Assembly (NCBI RefSeq): GCF_021555175.1
Contig: NZ_JAKGRW010000044.1
Coordinates: forward strand, 1-64,000
Direction of reading: 5' to 3'
DNA: 64,000 nt
Origin: Nocardioides alcanivorans
GTDB lineage: Bacteria > Actinomycetota > Actinomycetes > Propionibacteriales > Nocardioidaceae
This document shows positions 27,714-36,779 of this stretch, piece by piece (within the stretch, counting starts at the first letter, position 1; each line of letters starts with the position of its first letter). The notes under the pieces are model-generated. The model searched no databases, had not been told where the DNA came from, and saw only the letters and a program-made list of their open reading frames with translations. The position numbers and the translations under genes were made by a program.

Positions 27714-28964
27714 ATGTCGGTTGTTGGCGACGCGCCCAAGGGCGTGGTGGCGGTGCTGGACGCGCGCCTGCGCGACCGGGTACGACGCGCGGGTCTCGAC
27801 CCCCAGGCGCAAGCCGAATCGGTGCGCGCCATCGCGGAGCAGGTCGTCGGCGAGCACGATCGGCTGAGCCTCACCGGGCAGGTCACCACGCTCGCTGATC
27901 CGGCTGCCGTGGTCACCGAGCTGGTGGCCCGCGTCGCGGGATTCGGACCGCTGCAGGCCTACCTCGAGGATCCAACGATCGAAGAGGTGTGGGTGAACGA
28001 GCCCAGCAGGGTCTTCGTCGCCCGCGACGGCAAGCACGAGCTCACCAACACCGTCCTGACACCGGAGGAGGTGGACGAGCTCGTCGAGCGCATGTTGAAG
28101 AGCAGCGGCCGGCGCGTCGACGTCTCGCAGCCCTTCGTCGACGCGCTGCTGCCCGACGGCCATCGCCTCCACGTCGCCCTGGCCGGGATCGCGCGCGGCT
28201 TCACCGCCGTCAACATCCGCAAGCACACGATGCGGGCCGCCAACCTGGACACGTTGGTGGAGCTGGGCACGCTCACTGACGGCGCCGCGGCCTTCCTCAG
28301 GGCATCGGTGCGCGCTGGGCTCAACCTGCTCGTCACCGGCTCAACCCAGAGCGGGAAGACAACCATGCTGAACTGCCTGGCCGAAGCCATCCCCGGCGGC
28401 GAGCGGGTGATCTCCGCTGAAGAAGTCTTCGAGCTGCGGTTCGCCCACCCCGACTGGGTCGCCCTGCAGACCAGGCAGGCCGGGCTCGAAGGCACTGGCG
28501 AGGTCCGGCTGCGCGACCTCGTCAAGGAGAGCCTGAGGATGCGCCCCAACCGCATCATCGTCGGCGAGGTGCGGGCAGAGGAGTGCCTGGACCTGCTGCT
28601 TGCCCTGAACGCCGGCCTGCCCGGCATGTGCACGCTGCATGCCAACTCCGCACGGGAGGCGCTGGTCAAGATGTGCGCCCTCCCGCTCCTGGCCGGAGAG
28701 AACATCAGCTCCACCTTCGTGCAGCCCACGGTCGCCTCGACCGTCGACCTGGTCGTCCACCTCACGCTCGATCGCGACGGTTCCCGCAAGGTGGCCGAGA
28801 TCGTCGCGGTCCCGGGGAGGTCCGAGCAGGGGGTGATCGAGACCGAGGTGGTCTTCGAGCGGGCGCACGACACACTCGTACGCCGAAGTGGGATGCCGCC
28901 ACGGCCGGAACGCTTCGACCGCATCGGGATCGACGTCCACACCCTGCTCAACGGAACGCTCTGA
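27714..28964 (+). CDS. Tad pilus secretion ATPase CpaF/TadA
   Basis: The motor ATPase of the Tad/Flp pilus assembly system, about 416 residues from ATG 27714 (GGAGG 9 bp upstream). It has GFGPLQAYLEDPTIEEVWVN, Walker A TGSTQSGKTTM, the Asp-box-like LRMRPNRIIVGEVRAEE and the His box GMCTLHANSAREAL. The stop overlaps the tadB start (TGATG), marking the start of the tad operon. Confidence 0.93.
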   Translation: MSVVGDAPKGVVAVLDARLRDRVRRAGLDPQAQAESVRAIAEQVVGEHDRLSLTGQVTTLADPAAVVTELVARVAGFGPLQAYLEDPTIEEVWVNEPSRVFVARDGKHELTNTVLTPEEVDELVERMLKSSGRRVDVSQPFVDALLPDGHRLHVALAGIARGFTAVNIRKHTMRAANLDTLVELGTLTDGAAAFLRASVRAGLNLLVTGSTQSGKTTMLNCLAEAIPGGERVISAEEVFELRFAHPDWVALQTRQAGLEGTGEVRLRDLVKESLRMRPNRIIVGEVRAEECLDLLLALNAGLPGMCTLHANSAREALVKMCALPLLAGENISSTFVQPTVASTVDLVVHLTLDRDGSRKVAEIVAVPGRSEQGVIETEVVFERAHDTLVRRSGMPPRPERFDRIGIDVHTLLNGTL

Positions 28965-29814
28965 TGGGCGCGGCGGTCGGACTCGTGGCAGGCGTCGGGA
29001 TCCTGCTGATCTGGCTTGCCTGCAGCGTGCCGCGTGCGGGCGCCGGGACCGCACGGCGGTCCCGCCTCTCCGAGCTGCTCGCTCGTGCCGGGCTCACCGG
29101 CAGCCGGCCACGGGACCTGGTCGCGGCCTGTTGCATCGCCGCGATCATCGTGTTCGTCGCCATGCAGGCCCTCACCGGAACCCCGCCGATCGCGGTGGTC
29201 TTCGCCGCAATCGCCGGCTGGCTCCCCTCGCCTGGGTCTCCGGCCGGGCTCGCCGCCGCCAACGTGAGCTCGCACGGATCTGGCCGGAGGTCGTCGACAA
29301 CCTGGCTTCCGGCGTACGCGCTGGCCTGTCGCTGCCGGAAGCCGTGTCGGCGCTGGCCAGCCGTGGGCCCGAGACGCTGCGGCCGACGTTCTCGCACTTC
29401 GCCCGGAACTACCAGGTGCTGGGTCGGTTCGAGGTGGCCCTGGACGTACTCAAGGACGACCTGGCCGACCCGGTCGGAGATCGGGTGGTGGAGGGCCTGC
29501 GGGTGGCCCGGGCAGTCGGCGGCGGCGATCTCGGTCGGCTGCTTCGCAACCTCTCCAGCCACCTGCGTGACGACGAACGGGTGCGATCCGAACTCGAGTC
29601 GCGGCAGTCGTGGGCCGTGAATGCAGCCCGGCTGGCAGTGGCGGCGCCTTGGGCGGTGTTGCTGATGATGAGCACGCAGACCGACGCGGTGGACGCGTTC
29701 GGCACCCCAGGGGGCGTGGTCGTGCTCCTGGTCGCGGCCGCCTGTTGCGTCGTGGCCTATGCGGTGATGATGCGGATCGGACGCCTCCCGGCGGAGCGAC
29801 GGGTGCTCGCATGA
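28964..29814 (+). CDS. Tad pilus membrane platform protein TadB, one-base frameshift
   Basis: TadB, with TadC, forms the inner-membrane platform of the Tad system. ATG 28964 overlaps the cpaF stop. The first 87 residues carry two membrane helices (VGLVAGVGILLIWLACSV; IAAIIVFVAMQALTG). At 29224-29227 one C is missing from a run; adding it gives GWLPLAWVSGRARRRQREL and joins the T2SSF domain (ARIWPEVVDNLASGVRAGLS) that ends with two more helices. Repaired length is about 283 residues. Confidence 0.88.
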
Positions 29815-30848
29815 GCTCGGCAGCGTTGGGCGGGCTGGCCGGCGGCATGGCCTCCGTGGGAGCCCTCGTGGTGCTGCGGGTGCTGACCCTGACCAGACGG
29901 ATCGATCCCGGCACCCGGATCTGGCCCTACCTGCGGGACCTCCCGGGCGTGGCGCAGCGGTTGGCGGTCGATCCCCACTCACCGTCGCCTCCCATGGCGC
30001 GGGTCATGCGTTGGGCGGCGGACCGGGTCGACGCGGTGGTCGGGGGCGCTCCATCCGTACGTCGACGCCTGGCTCGATCGGGCAGCGACCAAACGGTCCA
30101 TGACTTCCGCATCGAGCAGGTCGCGTGGGGGCTGACGTCCTTCACGACCATGGCATTGCTGTCGATCGTGCGGGCGTCGTCCGGAGACGGGACCGTCCTC
30201 GGTTCTGCCCTGCTCTGCCTGACCGCCTTTGCCTTCGGAGTCCTGCTGCGCGACAACCGGCTGACCGCCCGGGTGCGCAAGCGAGAGCGCCGGGTGCTCG
30301 AGGAGCTGCCGGCCATCTCCGAACTGCTGGCGCTGAGCCTGGCGGCCGGAGAAGGGCCGGCGGCCGCGCTGGACCGGGTCGTACGCCGCAGCACCGGCGC
30401 GCTGTCAGCCGACCTGGCAGGCGTGTTGGCCGAGGTGCGCACCGGCATGCCGGTGGCGCAGGCATTCGACGACCTCGCCAGCGCCACCGGCGTGCCCGAA
30501 GTCCGCAGGTTCGCCGAGTCGATCGCGACCGCCGTGGAGCGCGGCACACCGCTTGCCGACGTACTCCACGCGCAGGCGGGAGACGTGCGCGAGGCCAGAC
30601 GGCGCGAACTGATCGAGACGGGTGCACGCAAGGAGGTCGCGATGATGGTGCCGGTCGTGTTCCTGGTCCTTCCGGCGACCGTCCTCGTCGCCTTCTGGCC
30701 GGGGGTCGTGGGGTTGATGCTCCTATGTCTTGTCAAGCCGCGTCGCAGAGGTCTTCTTGAGGTGGTTTTCTGCTGCTGGTCTCAGCGATTGTGGGCAGTA
30801 GGCAGCGGTAGACCTGTCGGGCGAGGTATCGCTTCAGGCAGCGCATGA
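29811..30848 (+). CDS. Tad pilus membrane platform protein TadC, tail altered by IS110
   Basis: The second platform protein, starting ATG 29811 and overlapping the tadB stop (ATGA). It contains the T2SSF domain (ERRVLEELPAISELLALSLAAGEGPA, VRTGMPVAQAFDDLA) and terminal helices (VAMMVPVVFLVLPATVLVAF). The natural end is probably FWPGVVGLMLL-stop: the IS110 element entered at the CTCCTATG stop region, so the frame now runs 40 residues into the element (CLVKPRRRGLLEV...). The core is whole, so function may survive. Effects on downstream tad genes through polarity are possible. Confidence 0.88.
   Translation: MSSAALGGLAGGMASVGALVVLRVLTLTRRIDPGTRIWPYLRDLPGVAQRLAVDPHSPSPPMARVMRWAADRVDAVVGGAPSVRRRLARSGSDQTVHDFRIEQVAWGLTSFTTMALLSIVRASSGDGTVLGSALLCLTAFAFGVLLRDNRLTARVRKRERRVLEELPAISELLALSLAAGEGPAAALDRVVRRSTGALSADLAGVLAEVRTGMPVAQAFDDLASATGVPEVRRFAESIATAVERGTPLADVLHAQAGDVREARRRELIETGARKEVAMMVPVVFLVLPATVLVAFWPGVVGLMLLCLVKPRRRGLLEVVFCCWSQRLWAVGSGRPVGRGIASGSA
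30717..30727 (+). repeat. Left copy of the 11-bp direct repeat flanking IS110
   Basis: ATGCTCCTATG, identical to 31933-31943. It lies at the tadC stop region. For IS110 elements such repeats reflect similarity of the target and the element end. Confidence 0.85.
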
Positions 30849-31932
30849 TCTCGGGCTTGGTCTTGCCCTCGGCGGTGCGTCGCGCAACGTAGATCTTGGT
30901 CGGCTCGTGCCAATGCATCCGCGTGACGACGGCCCGGTGCAGGGCTGCGTTGGCTCGGCGGTCACCGCCGCGGTTGAGCCGGTAACGCGTCGTCTTTCCC
31001 GACGAGGCGGGCACGGGGTTCGTACCGCACAGGGCCGCGAACGCGGCCTCGCTGCGCAGCCGGTCGGGGTTGTCCCCCGCGGCGAGCAGCAGTGCTGCGG
31101 CCGTGTCTGGGCCGACGCCGGTGAGCTCGACGAGCGTGGGCGCGACAGCGGCTGTGAGGCGATCCAGATGCTCGCGGAGCTCCTTGGCCTCGGCTCGCAG
31201 TGTGAGGGCGCGACGAGCCAGCAGCCGTAGAGCGTGTTTGGCGGCCGACAGGGGTGTGGTGAGGTCGCCTGGTCGCAGTGCGGCGCACCGCTCCAACAAT
31301 CTGGCCAGACCCAGATCGGTAAGTGATTCGCGCAGTTCGTCTGGGGCGGTGACCAGGACGGCCTTGAGCTGGTTGACCGCCTGTGTCTGCGCTTTGACCG
31401 CGGAGTCGCGGGTCATCTTGAGCATGCGGATGACCTCGACTTGGTCATCACCGTTCTTGGGGGTGCCGGTCGCGGTACCGGCCAGCACGGCCCTCGCGGC
31501 GGACTCGGCGTCGATGGGGTCGGACTTGCCCTTGCGGTGACGGGTGCTGCGGTCAGGCCGATTGACCTCGACGACACGCTCGCCGCAGCGACGCAGGTAG
31601 CGGGCGAGCCCCGCTCCGTAGGAGCCGGTGCCTTCGATTCCGAACGCTTCGACCTGTCCCAGGTCGTAGGCCCATCGGCGTAGTTGCTCATAGCCGGCAG
31701 CGGTGGCCGGGGTGGCCAGTTCGGCCACCCAGCGGCCCAGCGCATTCAGCGCTACGGCGACGTGCGAGTCCTTGTGGGTGTCGACCCCGATCGTGACGGT
31801 GTTGGCGGGCGTGGTGGTGACGTCAGTGGTGGTAGCAGGCATGCTGGTGATGGCCTTCTCTCGCTGGCAGGCGGGTATGGGTCACCGCCGGTCGGGCGGG
31901 CGGACACGACTGCGACGAGGCTCAGTAAAGCC
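30728..31932 (-). mobile_element. IS110-family insertion sequence
   Basis: A single transposase gene (30733-31842) with about 90 bp of noncoding sequence on its 5' side and almost none on its 3' side, bounded by an 11-bp direct repeat. IS110 elements move by a DEDD recombinase guided by a bridge RNA encoded in the noncoding end. Here that end is short, so the right boundary could lie further right, although the repeat and the restored tadC stop support 31932. Confidence 0.85.
30733..31842 (-). CDS. IS110-family DEDD transposase
   Basis: A 369-residue recombinase. The N-terminal RuvC-like DEDD domain shows D in TIGVDTHKDSHVA, E in GIEGTGSYG and D residues in KGKSDPIDAESAARA. The C-terminal transposase_20 domain has the helix-hairpin-helix-like ELTGVGPDTAAALL and the serine region NPVPASSGKTTRYRLNRGGD. 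The gene is intact and lies opposite to the tad operon it interrupts. Confidence 0.95.
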   Translation of the reverse strand: MPATTTDVTTTPANTVTIGVDTHKDSHVAVALNALGRWVAELATPATAAGYEQLRRWAYDLGQVEAFGIEGTGSYGAGLARYLRRCGERVVEVNRPDRSTRHRKGKSDPIDAESAARAVLAGTATGTPKNGDDQVEVIRMLKMTRDSAVKAQTQAVNQLKAVLVTAPDELRESLTDLGLARLLERCAALRPGDLTTPLSAAKHALRLLARRALTLRAEAKELREHLDRLTAAVAPTLVELTGVGPDTAAALLLAAGDNPDRLRSEAAFAALCGTNPVPASSGKTTRYRLNRGGDRRANAALHRAVVTRMHWHEPTKIYVARRTAEGKTKPEIMRCLKRYLARQVYRCLLPTIAETSSRKPPQEDLCDAA

Positions 31933-31943
31933 ATGCTCCTATG
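31933..31943 (+). repeat. Right copy of the 11-bp direct repeat flanking IS110
   Basis: ATGCTCCTATG, followed by AGG. Joining left flank to right flank through one copy restores CTC CTA TGA, that is, tadC ending in Leu-Leu-stop. Confidence 0.85.
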
Positions 31944-32119
31944 AGGTCACTGCCCGCCAGACCGGTGGTTTGGTCGTCCCCACCAGCCGGGTCGACAGAT
32001 CAACCCAAAGGCACCCGGGGGCCGGTCGTTAGATGGGTCAGACCCGGCCGGTGGCGACACATTCATACTCGCAGTCGTTCGTGACGAACTGAGTCAGGAG
32101 CACCAGAAAGGAATCTCGG

Positions 32120-32308
32120 GTGAAGAACAGATATTGGTTGCTGGGGATGCGATTCGTCGCTCCACCGGACGATGACGAGCGTGGCGACGTACCCGGTTGG
32201 GTCCTCGTGACGGTCATGACGGCGGGCCTGGTGGGCGGCTTGTGGGAGTTCGCCGACGGGCGGCTCAGTTCGATGCTCGGCAATGCGCTGTCGAAGGTCG
32301 GCGGCTAG
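32120..32308 (+). CDS. Flp-type pilin
   Basis: The 62-residue pilus subunit starts at GTG 32120 with AAAGGA upstream. After a short leader (MKNRYWLLGMRFVAPPDDDE) comes RGDVPGWVLVTVMTAGLVGG, a hydrophobic helix typical of actinobacterial Flp pilins, and a polar tail. It is 176 bp downstream of the IS110 right end, so the pilin may rely on its own promoter or be affected by the insertion. Confidence 0.85.
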   Translation: MKNRYWLLGMRFVAPPDDDERGDVPGWVLVTVMTAGLVGGLWEFADGRLSSMLGNALSKVGG

Positions 32309-32681
32309 CCGACGCGAAGACGGAGCGGCAGTCGTCGACTTCGTCCTCGTGACCGTGATCCTCGTGCCGCTGGTGCTCGGCATCGTCCACCTGGCGCTGG
32401 TGCTGCACGTCCGCAACACGCTTGTCGCCGCCGCGTCCGAAGCGGCACGCCACGCCGCCGTGGCCGACGCGGAGCCCGGCGCGGGCCAACGATATGCGCG
32501 CGACCACGTGACGGGTGCCCTGTCGGGCCGGTTCGCCCACGACATCACGCAGCGGACCACGAGCCTGCGCGGCGCACCGGCAGTCGAGATCACCATCAGA
32601 GCGGAGGTGCCGCCACTGGGGTTGTGGGGGCCCGGCGTGGAGCTCACCGTCTCCGGGCACGCGATCCGGGAGCAGCCGTGA
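32283..32681 (+). CDS. TadE-like pseudopilin
   Basis: A 132-residue minor pilin-like protein with a basic N-terminus followed by DGAAVVDFVLVTVILVPLVLG, the TadE signature helix (E/D five residues into the helix). The rest is a small extracellular domain. It overlaps the pilin gene by 26 bp and the next gene by 4 bp. Confidence 0.88.
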   Translation: MRCRRSAASRREDGAAVVDFVLVTVILVPLVLGIVHLALVLHVRNTLVAAASEAARHAAVADAEPGAGQRYARDHVTGALSGRFAHDITQRTTSLRGAPAVEITIRAEVPPLGLWGPGVELTVSGHAIREQP

Positions 32682-33108
32682 AGCCGCACGACGAGGCCGG
32701 CAATGCCGTCGTCGAGTTCATCTGGCTCGGCATCTTGCTGATGGTCCCGTTGGTCTACATCCTCATCGCCGTGTTCGACGTGCAGCGCGGCGCGTTCGGG
32801 GTGAGTGCCGCCGCCCGAGCTGCCGGGCGTGCCTACACCCTCGCCGACAGCGTGGGCGAGGCCGAACGGCGTGCACGCGAAGCAGCGCGCGTGGCCCTGG
32901 CCGATCAGGGACTCGACGAGCCCTTCTCGCTGCACATCGAGTGCGCGCCGGAGCCGTGCCTCTCCCCGGTTCGGTCACCACGGTGCGGATCAGCACGCAG
33001 GTCACGCTGCCGCTGATGCCCACCGCCCTGGGCGACGGCAAGCCCAGCTTCAAGGTCGAGTCCGTGCACCGCGTCCCACGGGGCACGTACGTCGAGGCTC
33101 ACCGATGA
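32678..33108 (+). CDS. Second TadE-like pseudopilin, one-base frameshift
   Basis: GTG 32678 overlaps the preceding stop (GTGA). The protein begins VKPHDEAGNAVVEFIWLGIL with the TadE helix. At 32964-32967 one C is missing; with it the frame reads LSPGSVTTVRISTQVTLPLM and ends EAHR at 33108, the stop overlapping the next ATG. Repaired length is about 143 residues. Confidence 0.85.
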
Positions 33109-33530
33109 CCAGTGAGCGCGGCTCGATCACACCTCTCGTGATCGGATTCGCAACTGTTCTGGTGCTGCTGGTCGGCGTCGTCATCGACGCCTCGGCCGCC
33201 TATCTGCAACGGCAGTCCTTGGACAACCTCGCCGACGGCGCAGCGCTCAGCGGCGCCAACGAGGTCCGTGGGTCGGCAGTCTTCAGCCAAGGTCTCGACG
33301 GGGACCTGGCGCCGTTGGCCACCGATCTCGCCAGGTCCGCGGTCCACGACTACCTTCGAGACACCGGGGCCTTGCACACGCATCGCGGCCTGCAGGTGGC
33401 AGTGACGGTCCGGAACCGCACGATCGTCGTCTCCCTCACGGCTCCCCTCGACCTGCCGATCAAGGTCGGCGACCTGACCTCAGGGCGCGTCGGATCCCGG
33501 GGAGCCGCCGTGGTGCAGGTCGGACGGTGA
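33105..33530 (+). CDS. TadG-like pilus assembly protein (Flp locus)
   Basis: A 141-residue protein starting MTSERGSITPLVIGFATVLV, with a single membrane helix and the QRQSLDNLADGAALSGA segment typical of TadG/Rv3654c-like proteins. ATG overlaps the preceding stop, so the four genes from the pilin onward form one coupled unit. Confidence 0.87.
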   Translation: MTSERGSITPLVIGFATVLVLLVGVVIDASAAYLQRQSLDNLADGAALSGANEVRGSAVFSQGLDGDLAPLATDLARSAVHDYLRDTGALHTHRGLQVAVTVRNRTIVVSLTAPLDLPIKVGDLTSGRVGSRGAAVVQVGR

Positions 33531-33553
33531 TCCGCATGTGACAGCATCGCCCC

Positions 33554-34581
33554 GTGGCCAGTCGCGTCGTCCTGCACATCGGACTGATGAAGTCCGGCAC
33601 GTCCTATCTGCAGGCCCGCCTGCTCGCCAACCATGAGCAGCTGGCCGGGCGCGGCATCTTCTATCCCACCCCGTGGCAACGCCAGGTCTCGGCCGTCAAG
33701 CAACTGATCGGACGCGACCGGATCGGGCTCGCGCCGGCTGCCGGATGGGAGAAACTGGCCGCCGACATCACCAAGCACCAGGGCTCCGTGCTGCTGAGCA
33801 TGGAGTTCCTCGCCGCAGCAGCACCCGGGACATCCAGCGCCTTGCGGACGACCTCGCCGCCACCGGCGACCCACGCGTCGACGTGGTGATGACCGTGCGT
33901 GACCTCGGTCGTGGCGTGCCGGCGATGTGGCAGGAGAACCTGAAGAGCGGGGGCAGCAGCCACTGGGCCGACTACCTGACGTCCGTCGAGCAGAACAAGG
34001 GAAAACCCGGCCGCCTCTTCTGGCGGCAACAGGCGGCCGCACGCATCGCCCGCAACTGGGCGCGTGTCTTCGGCCCCGGTCATGTCACCGTGGTGACGGT
34101 GCCCGCGGCAGGAACGCCGGCGTCGGTGCTGTGGGACCGCTTCCGCACCGCCACCGCGCTCGACCTGCCGGACGTGGAGCCCTTGCCGGCTGCCAACCAG
34201 TCCCTCGGCGCGGCATCGTGCCTGGTGCTCCGCGAAGCCAACGAACGAGTCCGAGCCTCAGGTGCGGACTGGGAGCTGCGCGGGACCATCAAGCGCAAGC
34301 TCGCCAAGCAGGTGCTCGCCCGACACCGTGACCGCGAGACTCCGCTCGGTTTCGTCCCGCCCCCGTGGCTGCACGACCGCGCCGCAACGACTCGCTCGAG
34401 GCTTGAGGCCCTGGACGTTGCCGTCGTCGGTGACCTCGCAGAGCTGGAGCCACGAACGGTGCCCGGCACGGACCCGTCGACCGTGCCGATCGCCGAGCAG
34501 CACGAGGCTGCGCTCTGGGCGATCGGCGAACTCATGACGGCTGCGCTCAACACCGAAGCCGAGCGGATCCGCAGCACGTAG
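33554..34581 (+). CDS. Sulfotransferase-like protein, one-base frameshift
   Basis: GTG 33554 gives VASRVVLHIGLMKSGTSYLQ, matching the PAPS 5'-phosphosulfate loop of sulfotransferases. The first frame ends in low-complexity sequence after FLAAAAP. One added base at 33824-33829 continues as RDIQRLADDLAATGDPRVDVVMTVRD, with RNWARVFGPGHVTVVTVP and a normal end at 34581. Repaired length is about 342 residues. Acceptor unknown. It follows the tad genes by 23 bp. Confidence 0.8.
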
Positions 34582-34637
34582 CCCCGGAACGAAGCAGGAA
34601 GCGTGACCTGTGGTGTGACTCCGGTTACCCTCCGGGC

Positions 34638-36158
34638 ATGACGAACCCCCGTGACAACACTGTTGACACCATCGTCCGCCGCAGCGCAGGTCGACACCCG
34701 GATCGCGCAGCGCTGATCTTCGGCGAGCGGCGCTGGAGCTATGCGGAGCTGGACGCGGGGATCACCCGAGCTGCGGCGTACCTGCGCTCGCTCGGGCTCA
34801 CCAAGGGCGACCGGGTCGCGACGGTCGGTGCCAACTCCGATGCCTACGTGCTGGCCTTCCTCGGGTGCGCCCGCGCCGGACTGGTGCACGTGCCGGTGAA
34901 CTATGCGTTGACCGGGCGCGAGCTCAGCTACCTGATCGGCGACTCCGGCGCCCGCATCGCACTCGTCGATCCCGACCTCCGCGCCGGCGTCGAGAGCATC
35001 CGCGATGAGACCGCGCTCGAGCAGATCATCACCTTGCACGGTGAGGACGGCAGCGCCCTGGATGCGTGGCGCTCCGGTGATGTGCCCGTGGTCGAGACCG
35101 ACCACGAGGACACCGACCTGGTGCAGTTGCTCTACACCTCAGGCACCACCTCCGCGCCCAAGGGCGCGATGATGACCCACCGCGCCCTCATGCACGAATA
35201 CGTCTCGTCGGTCATTGCCCTTGACCTCTCCGCAGATGACGATCCGCTGCACTGCATGCCGCTCTATCACTCGGCACAGATGCATGTCTTCCTCCTCCCA
35301 CACCTCATGGTCGGCGCCACGAGCCATCTCCTGCCACGTCCCGACGTCGCCGAACTGCTCCGTCGTACCGCGGAGAACCGGCACCGCTCGCTCTTCCTCG
35401 CTCCCACCGTCTGGGTACCGCTGGCCAACCATCCCGACTTCGAGACGACCGACCTGAGCTCGCTCCGCAAGGCCTACTACGGCGCCTCGATCATGCCGGT
35501 GCCGGTGCGCCAGCGACTCTCGGAGCGGCTGCCCGAGCTCGGCTTCTACAACTGCTTCGGGCAGTCGGAGATCGGCCCGCTCGCCACGGTGCTGCGACCC
35601 GAGGAGCACGAGCAACGCCCCGAGTCCTGCGGCCGCGCAATCACCTTCGTGGAGACCCGCGTCGTCGACGAGGCCGGCACCGACGTCGCAGCCGGCGAGC
35701 CCGGCGAAGTGCTCTATCGGTCGCCGCAACTGTGTGTCGGCTACTGGAACAAGCCCGAGGAGACAGAGAAGGCGTTCAAGGGCGGCTGGTTCCACTCCGG
35801 AGACATGGTCACTCGCGATGAGGAGGGCTACATCACCGTGGTCGACCGCATCAAGGACGTCATCAACACCGGCGGTGTCCTCGTTGCCTCCCGTGAGGTC
35901 GAGGACGCGATCTACACCTACGACGGTGTCGCCGAGGTCGCGGTGATCGCCACTCCCGACGAGAAATGGATCGAGGCCGTCACCGCGGTCGTCGTGGTCA
36001 AGGAGGGGTACGTCGTGGAGGAGGCCGCGCTCATCGCGCACCTTCGCAGCACACTGGCTGCGTACAAGCTGCCCAAGAAGGTCCACGTCGTCGACGAGTT
36101 GCCGCGCAACCAGAGCGGCAAGCTGCTCAAGCGAGAGCTGCGCGACCAGTTCAACTGA
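34638..36158 (+). CDS. Fatty-acyl-CoA synthetase (FadD family)
   Basis: A 506-residue adenylate-forming enzyme. It has YTSGTTSAPKGAMMTH, the GQSEIG motif, GGWFHSGDMVTRDEEGY, VDRIKDVINTGG and the C-terminal lysine in RNQSGKLLKRELR. C-terminal sequence resembles mycobacterial FadD13. It stands alone with its own promoter region; the substrate is not evident. Confidence 0.9.
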   Translation: MTNPRDNTVDTIVRRSAGRHPDRAALIFGERRWSYAELDAGITRAAAYLRSLGLTKGDRVATVGANSDAYVLAFLGCARAGLVHVPVNYALTGRELSYLIGDSGARIALVDPDLRAGVESIRDETALEQIITLHGEDGSALDAWRSGDVPVVETDHEDTDLVQLLYTSGTTSAPKGAMMTHRALMHEYVSSVIALDLSADDDPLHCMPLYHSAQMHVFLLPHLMVGATSHLLPRPDVAELLRRTAENRHRSLFLAPTVWVPLANHPDFETTDLSSLRKAYYGASIMPVPVRQRLSERLPELGFYNCFGQSEIGPLATVLRPEEHEQRPESCGRAITFVETRVVDEAGTDVAAGEPGEVLYRSPQLCVGYWNKPEETEKAFKGGWFHSGDMVTRDEEGYITVVDRIKDVINTGGVLVASREVEDAIYTYDGVAEVAVIATPDEKWIEAVTAVVVVKEGYVVEEAALIAHLRSTLAAYKLPKKVHVVDELPRNQSGKLLKRELRDQFN

Positions 36159-36193
36159 CGCCCAACAACCGCGAGCTCGCCGCGCAACGAGTG

Positions 36194-36676
36194 CTACTTC
36201 GTGAAGCGGTCAGTGGTCCTGCCGAGCAGGCGGACGGGACCGTCGCCGACCTCGGCCAGCCGGTCGCCCGGATTGGCGAGGGCACAGGACCGCATCGAGA
36301 GGCAACCGCATCCGATGCAGTCATCGAGCGTGTCGCGCAACTTCTCCAGCTGGGTGATCCGGGCGTTGAGCTGGGCTCGCCACGCCCGCGACAGCCTCGA
36401 CCAGTCGGCCTTGTTGGGGCTGCGTCCTTCGGGCAAGGTGGCCAACGCAGCACGGATCTCGGCGAGCGGGATGCCGACACCTTGTGAGACCCGGACGAAG
36501 GAGATCCGGCGCAGCACGTCACGGTGGTAGCGACGCTGGTTGCCTGCCGTCCTCGTGCTCGTGATCAGACCTTCGCGCTCGTAGAAGTGCAGGGCCGACA
36601 CCGCGACACCGGAACGCTCGGCGACCTCACCCGGGGTCATGTCGTGCGAGCGCAGCTCTCGATTCGCGTCGACCAT
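36194..36676 (-). CDS. soxR: Redox-sensitive activator SoxR (MerR family)
   Basis: About 160 residues. The N-terminal MerR HTH ([20 protein letters not shown]) is followed by a coiled coil and a [2Fe-2S] site [12 protein letters not shown] with the C-x2-C-x-C-x5-C spacing of SoxR. Actinobacterial SoxR proteins respond to redox-cycling compounds. I chose ATG 36676 ([12 protein letters not shown]) because it puts the HTH at the usual distance; ATG 36709 and 36640 are also possible. It is divergent from an oxidoreductase gene with a perfect SoxR box between them. Confidence 0.92.
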   Translation of the reverse strand: MVDANRELRSHDMTPGEVAERSGVAVSALHFYEREGLITSTRTAGNQRRYHRDVLRRISFVRVSQGVGIPLAEIRAALATLPEGRSPNKADWSRLSRAWRAQLNARITQLEKLRDTLDDCIGCGCLSMRSCALANPGDRLAEVGDGPVRLLGRTTDRFTK

Positions 36677-36745
36677 GACCACAACATTAGGTGAGGTTTC
36701 TGCCATCACGAGGCCAGTGCCGGAAGAAAATGGGACGAGGCATTG

Positions 36746-36765
36746 ACCTCAACTTAAGTTGAGGT
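36746..36765. promoter_or_regulatory. SoxR box within the oxidoreductase promoter
   Basis: ACCTCAACTTAAGTTGAGGT is a perfect 20-bp palindrome matching the known SoxR operator. TTGACC overlaps its left edge as a -35 element, and the -10 would fall after its right edge, the long spacing used by MerR-type activators. It controls the gene at 36780 and perhaps soxR. Confidence 0.9.
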
Positions 36766-36779
36766 TGTCGGATGGGGTC

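Noticed and set aside
26903-27898. TetR protein of 331 residues as read
   Set aside because: The last ~130 residues are Pro/Ser/Arg/His low complexity and overlap the 22-bp repeats; a one-base correction gives a normal 203-residue protein.
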